DNA of 64,000 bases from Oscillospiraceae bacterium (GTDB taxonomy: Bacteria; Bacillota; Clostridia; Oscillospirales; Ruminococcaceae): contig JAUNSK010000006.1 in assembly GCA_030539275.1 (NCBI GenBank), positions 62,001 through 126,000 on the forward strand, given 5' to 3'. Positions 18,206 through 26,250 of the stretch are shown here, piece by piece. Every line of letters starts with the position of its first letter. The first letter of the stretch is position 1. The position numbers were made by a program, and so were the translations under genes. The notes under the pieces are model-generated. The model searched no databases, was not told the DNA's origin, and was given only the letters and a program-made list of their open reading frames with translations.

Positions 18206-18766
18206 CTGAGGGATGAAGAGATCATAGAGCTTTTCTTTGACAGAAATGAATCTGCGATAAAATATACAAGAGAAAAATACTCAGGCTACTGTTTTCACAT
18301 TGCTGAAAATATTCTCCATGATCATAACGACTGTGAAGAGTGTCTAAATGAAACGTGGTATCATGTCTGGAAAGCGATACCTCCTGAGAGGCCGGTTTGT
18401 TTTAGGGCATATATTGCAAAGATAGTAAGAAATCTGAGCTTCAACAGATATAAGTCTGCAAACTCGCTCAGACGCGGGGGAGGACAGACTGAGCTTGTTC
18501 TTCATGAACTTGAGGAATGCATTGCATCGGCTCATGACACACAGGAGAATATTTCATTATCAGAGCTTAAAGAGTCCATTAACAGATTTGTACGCAAACT
18601 TCCTCATAGAGAAGCTGATATATTTATAAGACGATATTTTTTTGCTGAGACACCAGAAGAGATAAGCCGCAGATACAGTATTAATTCAAATAATGTCTGT
18701 GTCATATTATCAAGAACCCGTTCAAAGCTTAAAAAAATGCTGGAGAAGGAAGGGTATAATGTATGA
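18206..18766 (+). CDS. ECF-type sigma-70 family RNA polymerase sigma factor with a CTG start
   Basis: The 186-aa protein carries sigma region 2 (ECLNETWYHVWKAIPPERPV then FRAYIAKIVRNLSFNRYKS) and region 4 (KLPHREADIFIRRYFFAET, then EEISRRYSINSNNVCVIL as the helix-turn-helix). No ATG, GTG or TTG is available: an in-frame TAA lies at 18191. AAGGAGG (18192-18198) sits 7 bases before CTG at 18206, the best start. The stop overlaps the ATG of the next gene (ATGA), the usual coupling of ECF sigma factor and anti-sigma. Confidence 0.85.
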   Translation: MRDEEIIELFFDRNESAIKYTREKYSGYCFHIAENILHDHNDCEECLNETWYHVWKAIPPERPVCFRAYIAKIVRNLSFNRYKSANSLRRGGGQTELVLHELEECIASAHDTQENISLSELKESINRFVRKLPHREADIFIRRYFFAETPEEISRRYSINSNNVCVILSRTRSKLKKMLEKEGYNV

Positions 18767-19758
18767 AAAAAGAAGATCTGTTTGAATGTATCGGAGGCAT
18801 AGACGATGATCTGATAACAAGAAGTGAGAGTAAACGTGTGATATCAGTTAAAAAACTATGTGCTGCCGCAGCTTGTTTCGCGGTTCTGGTGAGCGGGTGT
18901 GTTTTTGCAGGCAAATTTTTATCTGGTTCGTCTGGTTCTGTTGTAATGAATCCGGATTCTTCTGTATCTGGAATACTGGAAAGCTCGCAGATAAGCGAAA
19001 ATCCTGATAAAGTATCATCTGAAGGCTCTGTAACTGTCCCTGAAATCAAACTTCCTGAAAACGACGGTACTGCCTCAATGGACATGATCGGACTGATTGT
19101 CTATAAAGGAAAGGTATATACACAGACACAGTATTATCGGGGTGAAGACGCAGAAAGGATCAATTCTCTGGTTGGCGATTATCTGGGTCATGCAAAAGGC
19201 GGTATTGATGAATGGTCAGACCAGGATGATTATGCAGAAGAGCTTGCTTCAACCAATCAGGGCAATGTTTACTCTGTTCGCGGATATGAAACAGATTTCA
19301 GGATATGTATTAAAGATACGTATCAGGATGAAGATGGGGTAACTGCACAGACAGTAGAATTTTTTGAAAATCTGAACGGTATCACACTTACGCTTGGCAA
19401 AGACCTTTTTGAGGGCCGCCTTAAGATATCGCAAAAACTTAACTGTCTTAAATATTTAACACACGATGACTGGAATAACAGCGAAGAAAATTATATTGAT
19501 CTCAGTAATGTTTCACCTGAGAAAATACAGGAGTTTATATCTGAAGTCGACAATGCAGAATTTGAATATGTCTGGGAGTCAGACAAAGATTTTTACAATA
19601 AAGAAAAGCAGGCACATCTGTTCATAACTCTTGATGATCAGACTGTAGTTGAACTGAGGCTTCTTGAAGGCGGATATGTCGGCTACCAGCATCTCGGATG
19701 GTATTTTGTAAAGATACCCGGAGAAACGTTTGATGAAGTATTTAATGTATGTCAGTAA
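18763..19758 (+). CDS. Putative membrane-anchored anti-sigma factor / sensor
   Basis: The 331-aa protein begins with a short cytoplasmic segment typical of clostridial anti-sigma proteins (MKKEDLFECIGGIDDDLITR). One membrane span follows at about residues 29-50, then a Ser/Gly/Pro-rich linker and a large extracellular domain with no family I recognise. Its start overlaps the sigma factor stop, so it most likely holds that sigma factor inactive until an external signal arrives. A strong terminator follows. Confidence 0.75.
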   Translation: MKKEDLFECIGGIDDDLITRSESKRVISVKKLCAAAACFAVLVSGCVFAGKFLSGSSGSVVMNPDSSVSGILESSQISENPDKVSSEGSVTVPEIKLPENDGTASMDMIGLIVYKGKVYTQTQYYRGEDAERINSLVGDYLGHAKGGIDEWSDQDDYAEELASTNQGNVYSVRGYETDFRICIKDTYQDEDGVTAQTVEFFENLNGITLTLGKDLFEGRLKISQKLNCLKYLTHDDWNNSEENYIDLSNVSPEKIQEFISEVDNAEFEYVWESDKDFYNKEKQAHLFITLDDQTVVELRLLEGGYVGYQHLGWYFVKIPGETFDEVFNVCQ

Positions 19759-19800
19759 AAAGATATCCTGCTTTTAAATTTGAAAACAGAGTATGAAAAA

Positions 19801-19834
19801 ACTCCGGCTGCCGTTGCTGACAGCCGGAGTTTTT
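19801..19834 (+). terminator. Intrinsic terminator of the sigma/anti-sigma operon
   Basis: ACTCCGGCTG pairs with CAGCCGGAGT around a 10-base loop, followed by TTTT. It also lies between convergent genes and may serve yjdF. Confidence 0.85.
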
Positions 19835-19851
19835 AATATAATGATTTCACA

Positions 19852-20271
19852 TCAGTGACCTTTGTGCCTTTTGAGCTTTTTTTCCTGTCTGAGAGAGAAC
19901 TGTCTTTCTTTTTCGGCTTCGCGTTCTTCACGGGATCTTTCCTTGTGTTCAAGCTTGTTTTGCTCCTGAAGAAGCTTCATAGCCTGCTGGGATTTTGTTC
20001 CCGAGTAAGGGCTGCTTACCTGCTTGTTGATCTCTCTCTGCATCCGCTTCGGATTGATCTTTTTTTCATCTGACTTTTCGCAGTCAATAACAGGTGAAAA
20101 CCTGAGACGATGCCAGTTGTTAAGCAAAAACTCGTATATTTCAGCATTCGCAGGTTCGGCTCCGAATACTACCTTTGCGGCTTCGTATTTTTTGCCCTGT
20201 GTCCTCTCAAATATACCTACCCAGAAAGGATCTTCAAAAAATACAGTAAAGACTGACTTAATGCTATCCAT
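19852..20271 (-). CDS. yjdF: YjdF-family (DUF2992) RNA-binding-like protein
   Basis: The 139-aa protein has the YjdF N-terminal domain (FTVFFEDPFWVGIFERTQGKKYEAAKVVFG, residues 8-37) and NWHRLRFSPV near 52-61. A very basic, Gln/Glu/Lys-rich helical tail (about 95-139) is typical of the family. The biochemical role is not established; the family is known for regulation by a dedicated riboswitch, and a structured leader is present here. GGAGGTCATATA precedes the ATG. Confidence 0.85.
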   Translation of the reverse strand: MDSIKSVFTVFFEDPFWVGIFERTQGKKYEAAKVVFGAEPANAEIYEFLLNNWHRLRFSPVIDCEKSDEKKINPKRMQREINKQVSSPYSGTKSQQAMKLLQEQNKLEHKERSREEREAEKERQFSLRQEKKLKRHKGH

Positions 20272-20277
20272 TATATG

Positions 20278-20402
20278 ACCTCCTTTTAAAAACTCAACGA
20301 AGAACGGACAACCAAGGAGGCAGGTTACTGACAGCGTAATGCGCTGCTCCCGGACTACCTACCGGGACGTGTTTTTATCTTCGCTTTAATGTGTATATTA
20401 TA
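20278..20402 (-). ncRNA. Probable yjdF (azaaromatic-sensing) riboswitch with its promoter
   Basis: The leader of yjdF is compact and structured. Read on the minus strand it has a CCCGG...CCGGG hairpin, then a CAGCG-CATTA-CGCTG hairpin, then GTAACCTGCC, and it ends near the ribosome binding site. A TATAAT box sits at 20397-20402 just upstream. yjdF RNAs lie directly upstream of this gene in many Firmicutes and bind planar azaaromatic compounds. The call rests on gene association and these hairpins; a covariance-model search was not run. Confidence 0.7.
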
Positions 20403-20431
20403 CCATAAAAATCTTATAGCTTCAACCGGAG

Positions 20432-22597
20432 TTACATCATTTTAATGAAAATATTCCTGAGCTGACAGAAATCAAGTACATTCACCTTAGAGTCATTATT
20501 TAAATCTGCGCAAAGAAAAGTCTCATCATCAAACTGCCTGATGCCGAGCAGAAAATCTCTGAGATACATGATATCTGCTGCATTAACGGATCCGTCTTTA
20601 TTAATATCACCTACAGGATAATCCTCAGCCTGTACACCGTAAACCTTTATCTCAGCTATATTGCAGCAGTAAACACTATCCTTGTTTTCACTTCCGGCCG
20701 GAGGAGCACCGTCAGGAACCTCATAACGTATATATCTTACTTTCTTTCCGGTTACCTGCTGTGTGATAAAGTTAAGCCCTGTAGTCGGAGCCTGTGGGAC
20801 AGTATAGACCTTCTCCCAGTTCTGACCGTCTGAGGATACAAGGATTGATGCATCAACACAGCGGTATTCATATCCTGATCTCGGTGCATAGGCTATTGAA
20901 TCTAGGTTATATTCATTTTTAAGATCGATCATTACCCATCCGTTTCCTACACCGTCAAAGAAACTTGAAAGATTGCCGTCAACTGTCTTTGTACAGTCAT
21001 TTGCTGAGTTCTGCCATGGTGCTGAACCTGATACCTGATCGGACGTGATCTTTATCTCATTGCTTAATTGAGCTTGAGTTACATCATCGATAATATAGGT
21101 AGTTACAGAGTTAGGAATAAGTGAAGCGGTAAATCCCGAACCATCAGTATTTATGGGGGCAAGCTCTTTCCAGTTCTCGCCGTTTGTCATGCTGCCGCTT
21201 GTTCGTACTGCCTGAACGCTGCTTCCGATACTGCTGAACTGTGCAAGATCAAAGTTTATATCCTTATTGCTGCCTGATGTATTCATAGCGACTATAACGA
21301 GCTGATCATTTTTCTCATCATATGCAGCCATCGTACCGTCTGCGGACCTGAGAATTACTGAACCCGGACGGATATATCTTGAAAACTGACCGAAGGCATA
21401 ATATTTTTTTGTAGTTATAATTGTATTGTTGTCATGATCTGCAACAGCGAGTCCCCAGAAACCTCCGCTTGTATCAGGCATTCCTGAGTCCTTTTTACCG
21501 TTGTAGCCAGCGGCACATATGTGCTTGTCAATAGCCTGCCACAAAACCCATGCACTGCAGTCAAGGTTTTTGCAGTCAGTCATTATTCTTTCAGACAGCC
21601 ATAGTGCACTGCCCATCTGACCGGCATTTGTACCGGCTGTTCCTGAACCGTCGACCTCACTCATCCATAGATTTTTATTGTTTGCAAGTGCGGTATCACG
21701 CAGAGCAGTTCTTTTTGATCCGCCGTATGTATGGGTATCGATTCGTGATATCAGGTTTTTGGCACTCTGGGAGAGAGCATTGAATGCATCGATCTGAGTA
21801 TCGATACTGGTCTCATCAGTTCCGCAGATCGCAATATCTGACTGACCGTATTTAGACAGTGCGTCTGATAATAATGTGATCATTTTTGATTCGCTGTCTC
21901 CGATATCAAAGTGACAGCCTTCCTGTTTCGCACTGTATGCTGACCAGAAGTTTGTATAAGGTTCATTAAAGGCTTCTACGCTCTGGACCTTCACACCCCA
22001 TGTATTCTGATAATGTTCGCATACCTTCGCCAGATAATCTGCAAAATCATCATAGCAGTCATCTCGCAGATTGTTCTTTCCGGGATCTGTACCTCCAGAT
22101 GTACATCCGCTTTTCGTCATGTAGTATGGCGGGGAATTTGAGAACATTTCTACTATAAGGTCATTTTTGCAGGCGCCAATTGATTTGAGAAGTACATTTC
22201 TCTGACTGGCATCAGCAGACCAGTCATATGTAACATTTCCGTTGTTGTATTTAGTGTAACCGGGCATTGCAGAATCGGTCCTTGTAATGTGATCGTGTGA
22301 AGGGTCATCGCCGCCGCCAATATTATATCTTGCTATGTTCATTCTCAGACCGCTGTCCCCGAAGAACATTTCGGCTGCCTGAGAGGAGAGGGAGTCCGAA
22401 TATCCGATTCGGTTAGCCCACCAGCACAGTGATGTTCCCCAGCCTTCAAATACACCATCATTGATAAGGGACTTTGAATACGGTGAAATTGATACAACGG
22501 CTGCCGCCTGTAAGTGAACTCCAGACGGATATACAGCGGTAAGGCTCAATGACATTACAGCAGCAAGAATACCTGAAAAAAGTCTGCTTCGCTTCAT
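20432..22597 (-). CDS. Secreted GH30 glycoside hydrolase with discoidin-like module and dockerin
   Basis: The 721-aa protein has a signal peptide (about 1-32), then a GH30 catalytic domain with side beta-structure to about residue 510. The N-terminus GWGTSLCWWANRIG resembles GH30 galactanase-type enzymes more than xylanases. The probable acid/base is Glu212 (EAFNEPYTNFW) and the nucleophile Glu314 (LWMSEVDGSG). An F5/8 type C (CBM32-like) module spans about 515-655. A type I dockerin (GDINKDGSVNAADI, DLNNDSKVNVLDF) closes the protein. A GGAGGAAAAATAA site precedes the ATG. Beta-1,6-galactan in side chains is a likely substrate class. Confidence 0.88.
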   Translation of the reverse strand: MKRSRLFSGILAAVMSLSLTAVYPSGVHLQAAAVVSISPYSKSLINDGVFEGWGTSLCWWANRIGYSDSLSSQAAEMFFGDSGLRMNIARYNIGGGDDPSHDHITRTDSAMPGYTKYNNGNVTYDWSADASQRNVLLKSIGACKNDLIVEMFSNSPPYYMTKSGCTSGGTDPGKNNLRDDCYDDFADYLAKVCEHYQNTWGVKVQSVEAFNEPYTNFWSAYSAKQEGCHFDIGDSESKMITLLSDALSKYGQSDIAICGTDETSIDTQIDAFNALSQSAKNLISRIDTHTYGGSKRTALRDTALANNKNLWMSEVDGSGTAGTNAGQMGSALWLSERIMTDCKNLDCSAWVLWQAIDKHICAAGYNGKKDSGMPDTSGGFWGLAVADHDNNTIITTKKYYAFGQFSRYIRPGSVILRSADGTMAAYDEKNDQLVIVAMNTSGSNKDINFDLAQFSSIGSSVQAVRTSGSMTNGENWKELAPINTDGSGFTASLIPNSVTTYIIDDVTQAQLSNEIKITSDQVSGSAPWQNSANDCTKTVDGNLSSFFDGVGNGWVMIDLKNEYNLDSIAYAPRSGYEYRCVDASILVSSDGQNWEKVYTVPQAPTTGLNFITQQVTGKKVRYIRYEVPDGAPPAGSENKDSVYCCNIAEIKVYGVQAEDYPVGDINKDGSVNAADIMYLRDFLLGIRQFDDETFLCADLNNDSKVNVLDFCQLRNIFIKMM

Positions 22598-22770
22598 TTA
22601 TTTTTCCTCCATAATATTTCTGCTGATTTCTGAAAATGCAGTATTTATTTTTTAAATATTGTATATTGTCGATACATTGTAATCGTTTACTAAAGTATCT
22701 GACAAAAAAATAATACAACCGGCATTTATCAGAAGAGTCAGCTGATGTAGTAGATATCCAATTTATTATC

Positions 22771-22799
22771 ATTATATCATGCAGGAAAAATATAGTCAA
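22771..22799 (-). promoter_or_regulatory. Promoter of the GH30 gene
   Basis: On the minus strand TTGACT (22799-22794), a 17-base spacer and TATAAT (22776-22771) form a near-consensus vegetative promoter. It would give a leader of about 165 nt before the GH30 start. Confidence 0.75.
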
Positions 22800-22867
22800 T
22801 ATTTATATATACAAATAACCAATACTATTTTTTTCTGATAGTTTTGTATAAATATTATTGCTGTATC

Positions 22868-22896
22868 TTGAAGAAGTTGTAAGAAAAATATATAAT
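22868..22896 (+). promoter_or_regulatory. Promoter of the NADAR gene
   Basis: TTGAAG, a 17-base spacer and TATAAT match the housekeeping consensus. The NADAR start lies about 45 bases downstream. The rest of the 22598-22941 spacer shows only this and the opposing GH30 promoter. Confidence 0.7.
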
Positions 22897-22941
22897 ACAT
22901 TTATGAATCTTTATTTTTATACTGTTTGAAAGGAGACAGCT

Positions 22942-23487
22942 ATGAAGTACAATAAAAATGATCTGATCTTATCAGTAAAAAACGGCAGGGAAACACAGTA
23001 CATATTTTTCTGGGGACATACTCCTGATAAAGGTGGAAAAATAAAAAAATCATGTCTCAGCCAGTGGTACAAATGCACTTTCACTGTTGAAGGCACAGTT
23101 TATCATACAGCAGAACAGTACATGATGGCACAGAAAGCACTTTTGTTTGGGGATAAAGAAATATTCAGCCGTATTATGCAGGCAAAAGAGCCGGATGAAT
23201 ATAAAAAGCTTGGCAGAATGATACGCGGATTTGATGAGAAGATATGGGCTCAGAACCGCTGTAATATCGTGATCGCCGGCAACACAGCAAAGTTTTCACA
23301 AAATGATGATCTGAAGAGCTTTCTTGTGTCTACAGGTGAAAAAGTACTGGTTGAAGCCAGTCCGTATGATAATCTTTGGGGTATAGGAATTAATGCTTCA
23401 GATGATGACTGTAATGATCCGGAAAAATGGCCGGGTGAAAACCTTCTGGGATTTTGTCTTATGGAAGCCAGGGATAATCTTAAGTAA
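22942..23487 (+). CDS. NADAR-family (YbiA-like) N-glycosidase
   Basis: The 181-aa single-domain protein has the NADAR hallmarks: IFFWGH near the start, LSQWYKCTFTVEGTVYHTAEQYMMAQKA (residues 40-67) with the conserved Glu, an ILNxNxxKF-equivalent VIAGNTAKFSQN, and the C-terminal ENLLGFCLMEAR. NADAR enzymes cleave N-glycosidic bonds, and some remove ADP-ribose from guanine in DNA or act on riboflavin intermediates. It stands just upstream of an NAD salvage operon, which suggests a link to ADP-ribose handling. AAAGGAGACAGCT precedes the ATG. Confidence 0.9.
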   Translation: MKYNKNDLILSVKNGRETQYIFFWGHTPDKGGKIKKSCLSQWYKCTFTVEGTVYHTAEQYMMAQKALLFGDKEIFSRIMQAKEPDEYKKLGRMIRGFDEKIWAQNRCNIVIAGNTAKFSQNDDLKSFLVSTGEKVLVEASPYDNLWGIGINASDDDCNDPEKWPGENLLGFCLMEARDNLK

Positions 23488-23544
23488 AAAATGTACTTTT
23501 TCAAAAGTAAAATTTGTGAGTAGTTACAAAAATTTTTTTATGTA

Positions 23545-23573
23545 TTGACTTAGTAGCAAAAATATACTAATAT
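23545..23573 (+). promoter_or_regulatory. Promoter of the NAD salvage operon
   Basis: TTGACT, a 17-base spacer and TAATAT form a good promoter whose -10 box ends 5 bases before the perfect palindrome described next. Confidence 0.7.
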
Positions 23574-23578
23574 ATAGT

Positions 23579-23609
23579 TGTAGATAGTATTAAATTAATA
23601 CTATCTACA
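23579..23609. promoter_or_regulatory. Perfect 31-bp palindromic operator, probable NrtR-like binding site
   Basis: TGTAGATAGTATTAA (23579-23593), one central base, then TTAATACTATCTACA (23595-23609). All 15 pairs match. It sits right after the -10 box and 21 bases before the repressor-like gene, where bound protein would block transcription. As RNA it would also form a hairpin, but no T-run follows, so an operator is the more likely reading. Binding by the adjacent Nudix-like regulator is an inference. Confidence 0.7.
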
Positions 23610-23630
23610 GAAAAGAGATGATAAAACTAT

Positions 23631-24332
23631 ATGGAAAACCGGAGTTACGTAAGTGAAGAGGAGTTTCTTAGTGAGTATGACGGAACAAGGTTTGAAAAGC
23701 CTTCAGTTGCAGTAGATCTGCTGATATTTACTATAGAAGACAACAAGCTAAAAGTATTGATGGTAAAGCGTAATAACTATCCGTTCAGGGGATGTCTGTC
23801 ACTTCCGGGAGTATTTGTGAATATCAATGAAACTCTTGATGAAGCTGCAAAACGTGCACTCAGACAAAAAGCTGGTATCGAAAATATTTATCTTGAACAG
23901 CTTTATACATGGGGAGATATAGACCGTGATCCGAGAATGAGGATCATATCGGTTTCATATCTGGCTCTGGTACCAAAAATTAAGATTCAGTCACACGAAC
24001 AAACAGCTGACAGCGCCGGGCTGATTTCTCTTGATGAAATTTCTGATGAAAAAAATCAAATAGCATTTGACCACAGGAAGATCATATCATATGCGAGAGA
24101 ACGTATAAAGAATAAAGTTGAATATACAAATATAGCATTTGAATTTCTGCCACAGGAATTTACATTGCCGGAGCTTCAGATTGTATATGAGATCCTGCTT
24201 GGAAAAAAGCTTTATAAAGCAAATTTCAGAAAAAAAGCAGCGTCACTTATAATGCCCACCGACAGAATGACAACTGGTGATGCACACCGTCCCAGCAGAT
24301 ATTACACACTTAGGAAAAACGGAGATGAATGA
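23631..24332 (+). CDS. NrtR-like transcriptional regulator with a degenerate Nudix domain
   Basis: The 233-aa protein has an N-terminal Nudix fold (about 22-150) and a C-terminal winged helix (PQEFTLPELQIVYEILLGKKL, about 178-198) as in NrtR regulators of NAD metabolism. The Nudix box at about 60-83 has lost its catalytic residues: the REUxEE core reads RALRQK, and the leading Gly is Val. It should therefore bind an ADP-ribose-like ligand without hydrolysing it. It heads the NadR-PnuC operon behind a perfect palindrome, consistent with autoregulated repression of NAD salvage. Confidence 0.82.
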   Translation: MENRSYVSEEEFLSEYDGTRFEKPSVAVDLLIFTIEDNKLKVLMVKRNNYPFRGCLSLPGVFVNINETLDEAAKRALRQKAGIENIYLEQLYTWGDIDRDPRMRIISVSYLALVPKIKIQSHEQTADSAGLISLDEISDEKNQIAFDHRKIISYARERIKNKVEYTNIAFEFLPQEFTLPELQIVYEILLGKKLYKANFRKKAASLIMPTDRMTTGDAHRPSRYYTLRKNGDE

Positions 24333-24336
24333 CACC

Positions 24337-25356
24337 ATGAAATATAACTGCGGAATGTATGGTGGAAGCTTTAATCCACTGCATCTCGGACACATCAGAT
24401 GCATAATAGAAGCCGCAAATCAATGTAGGATACTAATTATTGTTCTTAGTCACGGAACAAACAGAAATGAAATTGATGTGAGAGTAAGATACAGATGGCT
24501 CTATACTCTGACAAAACACCTGCCGAATATCAGATTGTTCGTCATGTCAGATGATGCCGGAACAAAATCAGCTTATACAGAGGACTACTGGGAAGAGGAC
24601 GCAGCTAAGGTCAAAAAATTTGCAGGAGAGAAAATAGATGCTGTATTCTGCGGAAGTGACTACGATGAGAACAGCTTCTGGGGTAAATGTTATCCGGATG
24701 CGCAGCTGATTATCATACAGAGAAACGGAATTTCCTCAACACAGATACGAAATGATATTTACGCTCACTGGGACTGGATTCCTCAGACTGTCAGGCCATA
24801 TTTTGTAAAGAAAGTACTGCTTATAGGCGGTGAGAGCACAGGAAAATCAACGCTCAGCATAAATCTTGCTGAATACTACAACACAAATTATCTTGAAGAA
24901 GTCGGACGTGATATCTCCGAACGCTCCGGAACTGACACAATGATGCTTCCCGGGGACTTCACAGATATACTGCTTGAACATAAAATGCGTGAAAAACAGG
25001 CTGCAGCCTTAAGCAACAAAATACTGTTCGAAGACACTGACTGCCTGATAACATTGTTCTTTTTAGGTTTTCTTGAAGGAAAGGATAAGGAGAGAAATGC
25101 TGACCTGGCTGCTGCTATATCACAGCTCAACAGCTATGATCTTATTTTGTTTCTGGAACCGGATGTTGAATTTGTTCAGGACGGTGACAGAAGTGAAATA
25201 ATTGCAGCAGACCGTTCAAAATACAGTGAAGAGATCAAAGCGATATACAGAAAATATGATTTTAAGTTTCAGACTGTATCCGGCAGCTATCAGGAGCGTT
25301 TCCTGAAGGCAACAGAGCTTGTTGATAAAATGATCGCGAAGGAGAGACAGTTATGA
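24337..25356 (+). CDS. nadR: NadR-like bifunctional NMN adenylyltransferase / ribosylnicotinamide kinase
   Basis: An N-terminal nucleotidyltransferase domain has GGSFNPLHLGH at residues 9-19 and an ISSTQIR motif near residue 132. A C-terminal P-loop kinase has GGESTGKST near 165-173. Together they make NAD from nicotinamide riboside through NMN. The helix-turn-helix of enterobacterial NadR is absent; regulation is presumably by the upstream NrtR-like gene. GGAG at 24321-24324 abuts an ATG at 24325, so the ATG at 24337 is preferred; either overlaps or nearly touches the preceding gene. The stop overlaps pnuC as ATGAG. Confidence 0.9.
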   Translation: MKYNCGMYGGSFNPLHLGHIRCIIEAANQCRILIIVLSHGTNRNEIDVRVRYRWLYTLTKHLPNIRLFVMSDDAGTKSAYTEDYWEEDAAKVKKFAGEKIDAVFCGSDYDENSFWGKCYPDAQLIIIQRNGISSTQIRNDIYAHWDWIPQTVRPYFVKKVLLIGGESTGKSTLSINLAEYYNTNYLEEVGRDISERSGTDTMMLPGDFTDILLEHKMREKQAAALSNKILFEDTDCLITLFFLGFLEGKDKERNADLAAAISQLNSYDLILFLEPDVEFVQDGDRSEIIAADRSKYSEEIKAIYRKYDFKFQTVSGSYQERFLKATELVDKMIAKERQL

Positions 25357-26048
25357 GTACAGCAGAAAAGATAAAAAAATATATGACACCCTTCCAGTGG
25401 TTTGAGGTACTGGCAGTTATCGGATTTACACTTTACTTTGCAATAATAGACAAGGAAAACCCACTTTGGTATCTTATCATTAATTCATTGGCAGCAATAT
25501 GCGGAATTTTCTGTGTCGTTCTGTGTGCAGCAGGAAAGAAATCACAGTATTACTGGGGATTTGTAAATATTGCAGCTTACATAGTAGTTGCGTGGATGAG
25601 CAGGTTTTACGGTGAAGTAATGCTAAACGGTCTGTATTATCTTCCTACACAGTTCATAGGAATGTACTTCTGGAAAAAACACTACAGTGAAGAAGTTCAG
25701 GCTGTCAAATGCAAAAAAATGAGTCCGTTAGTGACAGTATTGTTCCTGATACTGTCCGGAGTATCTATCTGGCTTTACAAGATGCTCCTGTCAAGGCTCG
25801 GCGGAAACTGTGCATGGCTTGACAGCACAAGTACTACATTCTCACTTATTGCAAACGTTCTGATGGTTCTCAGATACCGTGAACAGTGGGTACTATGGAT
25901 CATAGTCGATGTTGTTACTGTTATTATGTGGTTTATAGCAGGAGACTGGATAATGACTACCATGTGGGCGGTGTATCTGCTTAATGCCTGCTACGGACTT
26001 TACACATGGACTAAGATGAACAAGACAGAAAACACAGCAAATGAATAA
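25353..26048 (+). CDS. pnuC: PnuC nicotinamide riboside transporter
   Basis: The 231-aa membrane protein has about seven hydrophobic helices and PnuC motifs: WFEVLAVIGF early, YVVAWMSRFYGEVMLNGLYYLPTQFIGMYFW in the middle, and the C-terminal QWVLWIIVDVVTVIMW. It imports nicotinamide riboside by facilitated diffusion, with trapping by the NadR kinase encoded immediately upstream (4-base overlap). The three genes form a complete salvage unit. Confidence 0.92.
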   Translation: MSTAEKIKKYMTPFQWFEVLAVIGFTLYFAIIDKENPLWYLIINSLAAICGIFCVVLCAAGKKSQYYWGFVNIAAYIVVAWMSRFYGEVMLNGLYYLPTQFIGMYFWKKHYSEEVQAVKCKKMSPLVTVLFLILSGVSIWLYKMLLSRLGGNCAWLDSTSTTFSLIANVLMVLRYREQWVLWIIVDVVTVIMWFIAGDWIMTTMWAVYLLNACYGLYTWTKMNKTENTANE

Positions 26049-26066
26049 CCCACAACTTTATAACCT

Positions 26067-26219
26067 CCCCTGAAAGGGGAGGGGGACCGCGCAGCGGTGG
26101 AGGGGTTGGTACAAGGCCTTAAGCTGAGAGGTCAATACGTGATCAAACAGCAGTGGAGGGGTTGGTACAGACTCAGAAACCCCTCAGCCGCCTTCGGGCG
26201 GCAGCTCCCCTTTCAGGGG
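26067..26219. repeat. Palindromic intergenic element (REP/MITE-like) of 153 bp
   Basis: The element has perfect 15-bp terminal inverted repeats, CCCCTGAAAGGGGAG (26067-26081) and CTCCCCTTTCAGGGG (26205-26219). A 17-bp direct repeat, GTGGAGGGGTTGGTACA, occurs at 26097-26113 and 26153-26169. AACCCCTC and a GCCGCC-TTCG-GGCGGC hairpin complete the right arm. It is GC-rich amid AT-rich flanks and noncoding. I recall similar proline-box-like palindromes scattered through clostridial genomes. A site duplication was not obvious. Confidence 0.7.
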
Positions 26220-26250
26220 CGCCTGTAATGAAAATTATTAAGGAGTAATT

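Noticed and set aside
23579-23609. Palindrome read as a transcription terminator or attenuator
   Set aside because: No T-run follows, the arms are AT-rich, and its place beside the -10 box fits an operator better.
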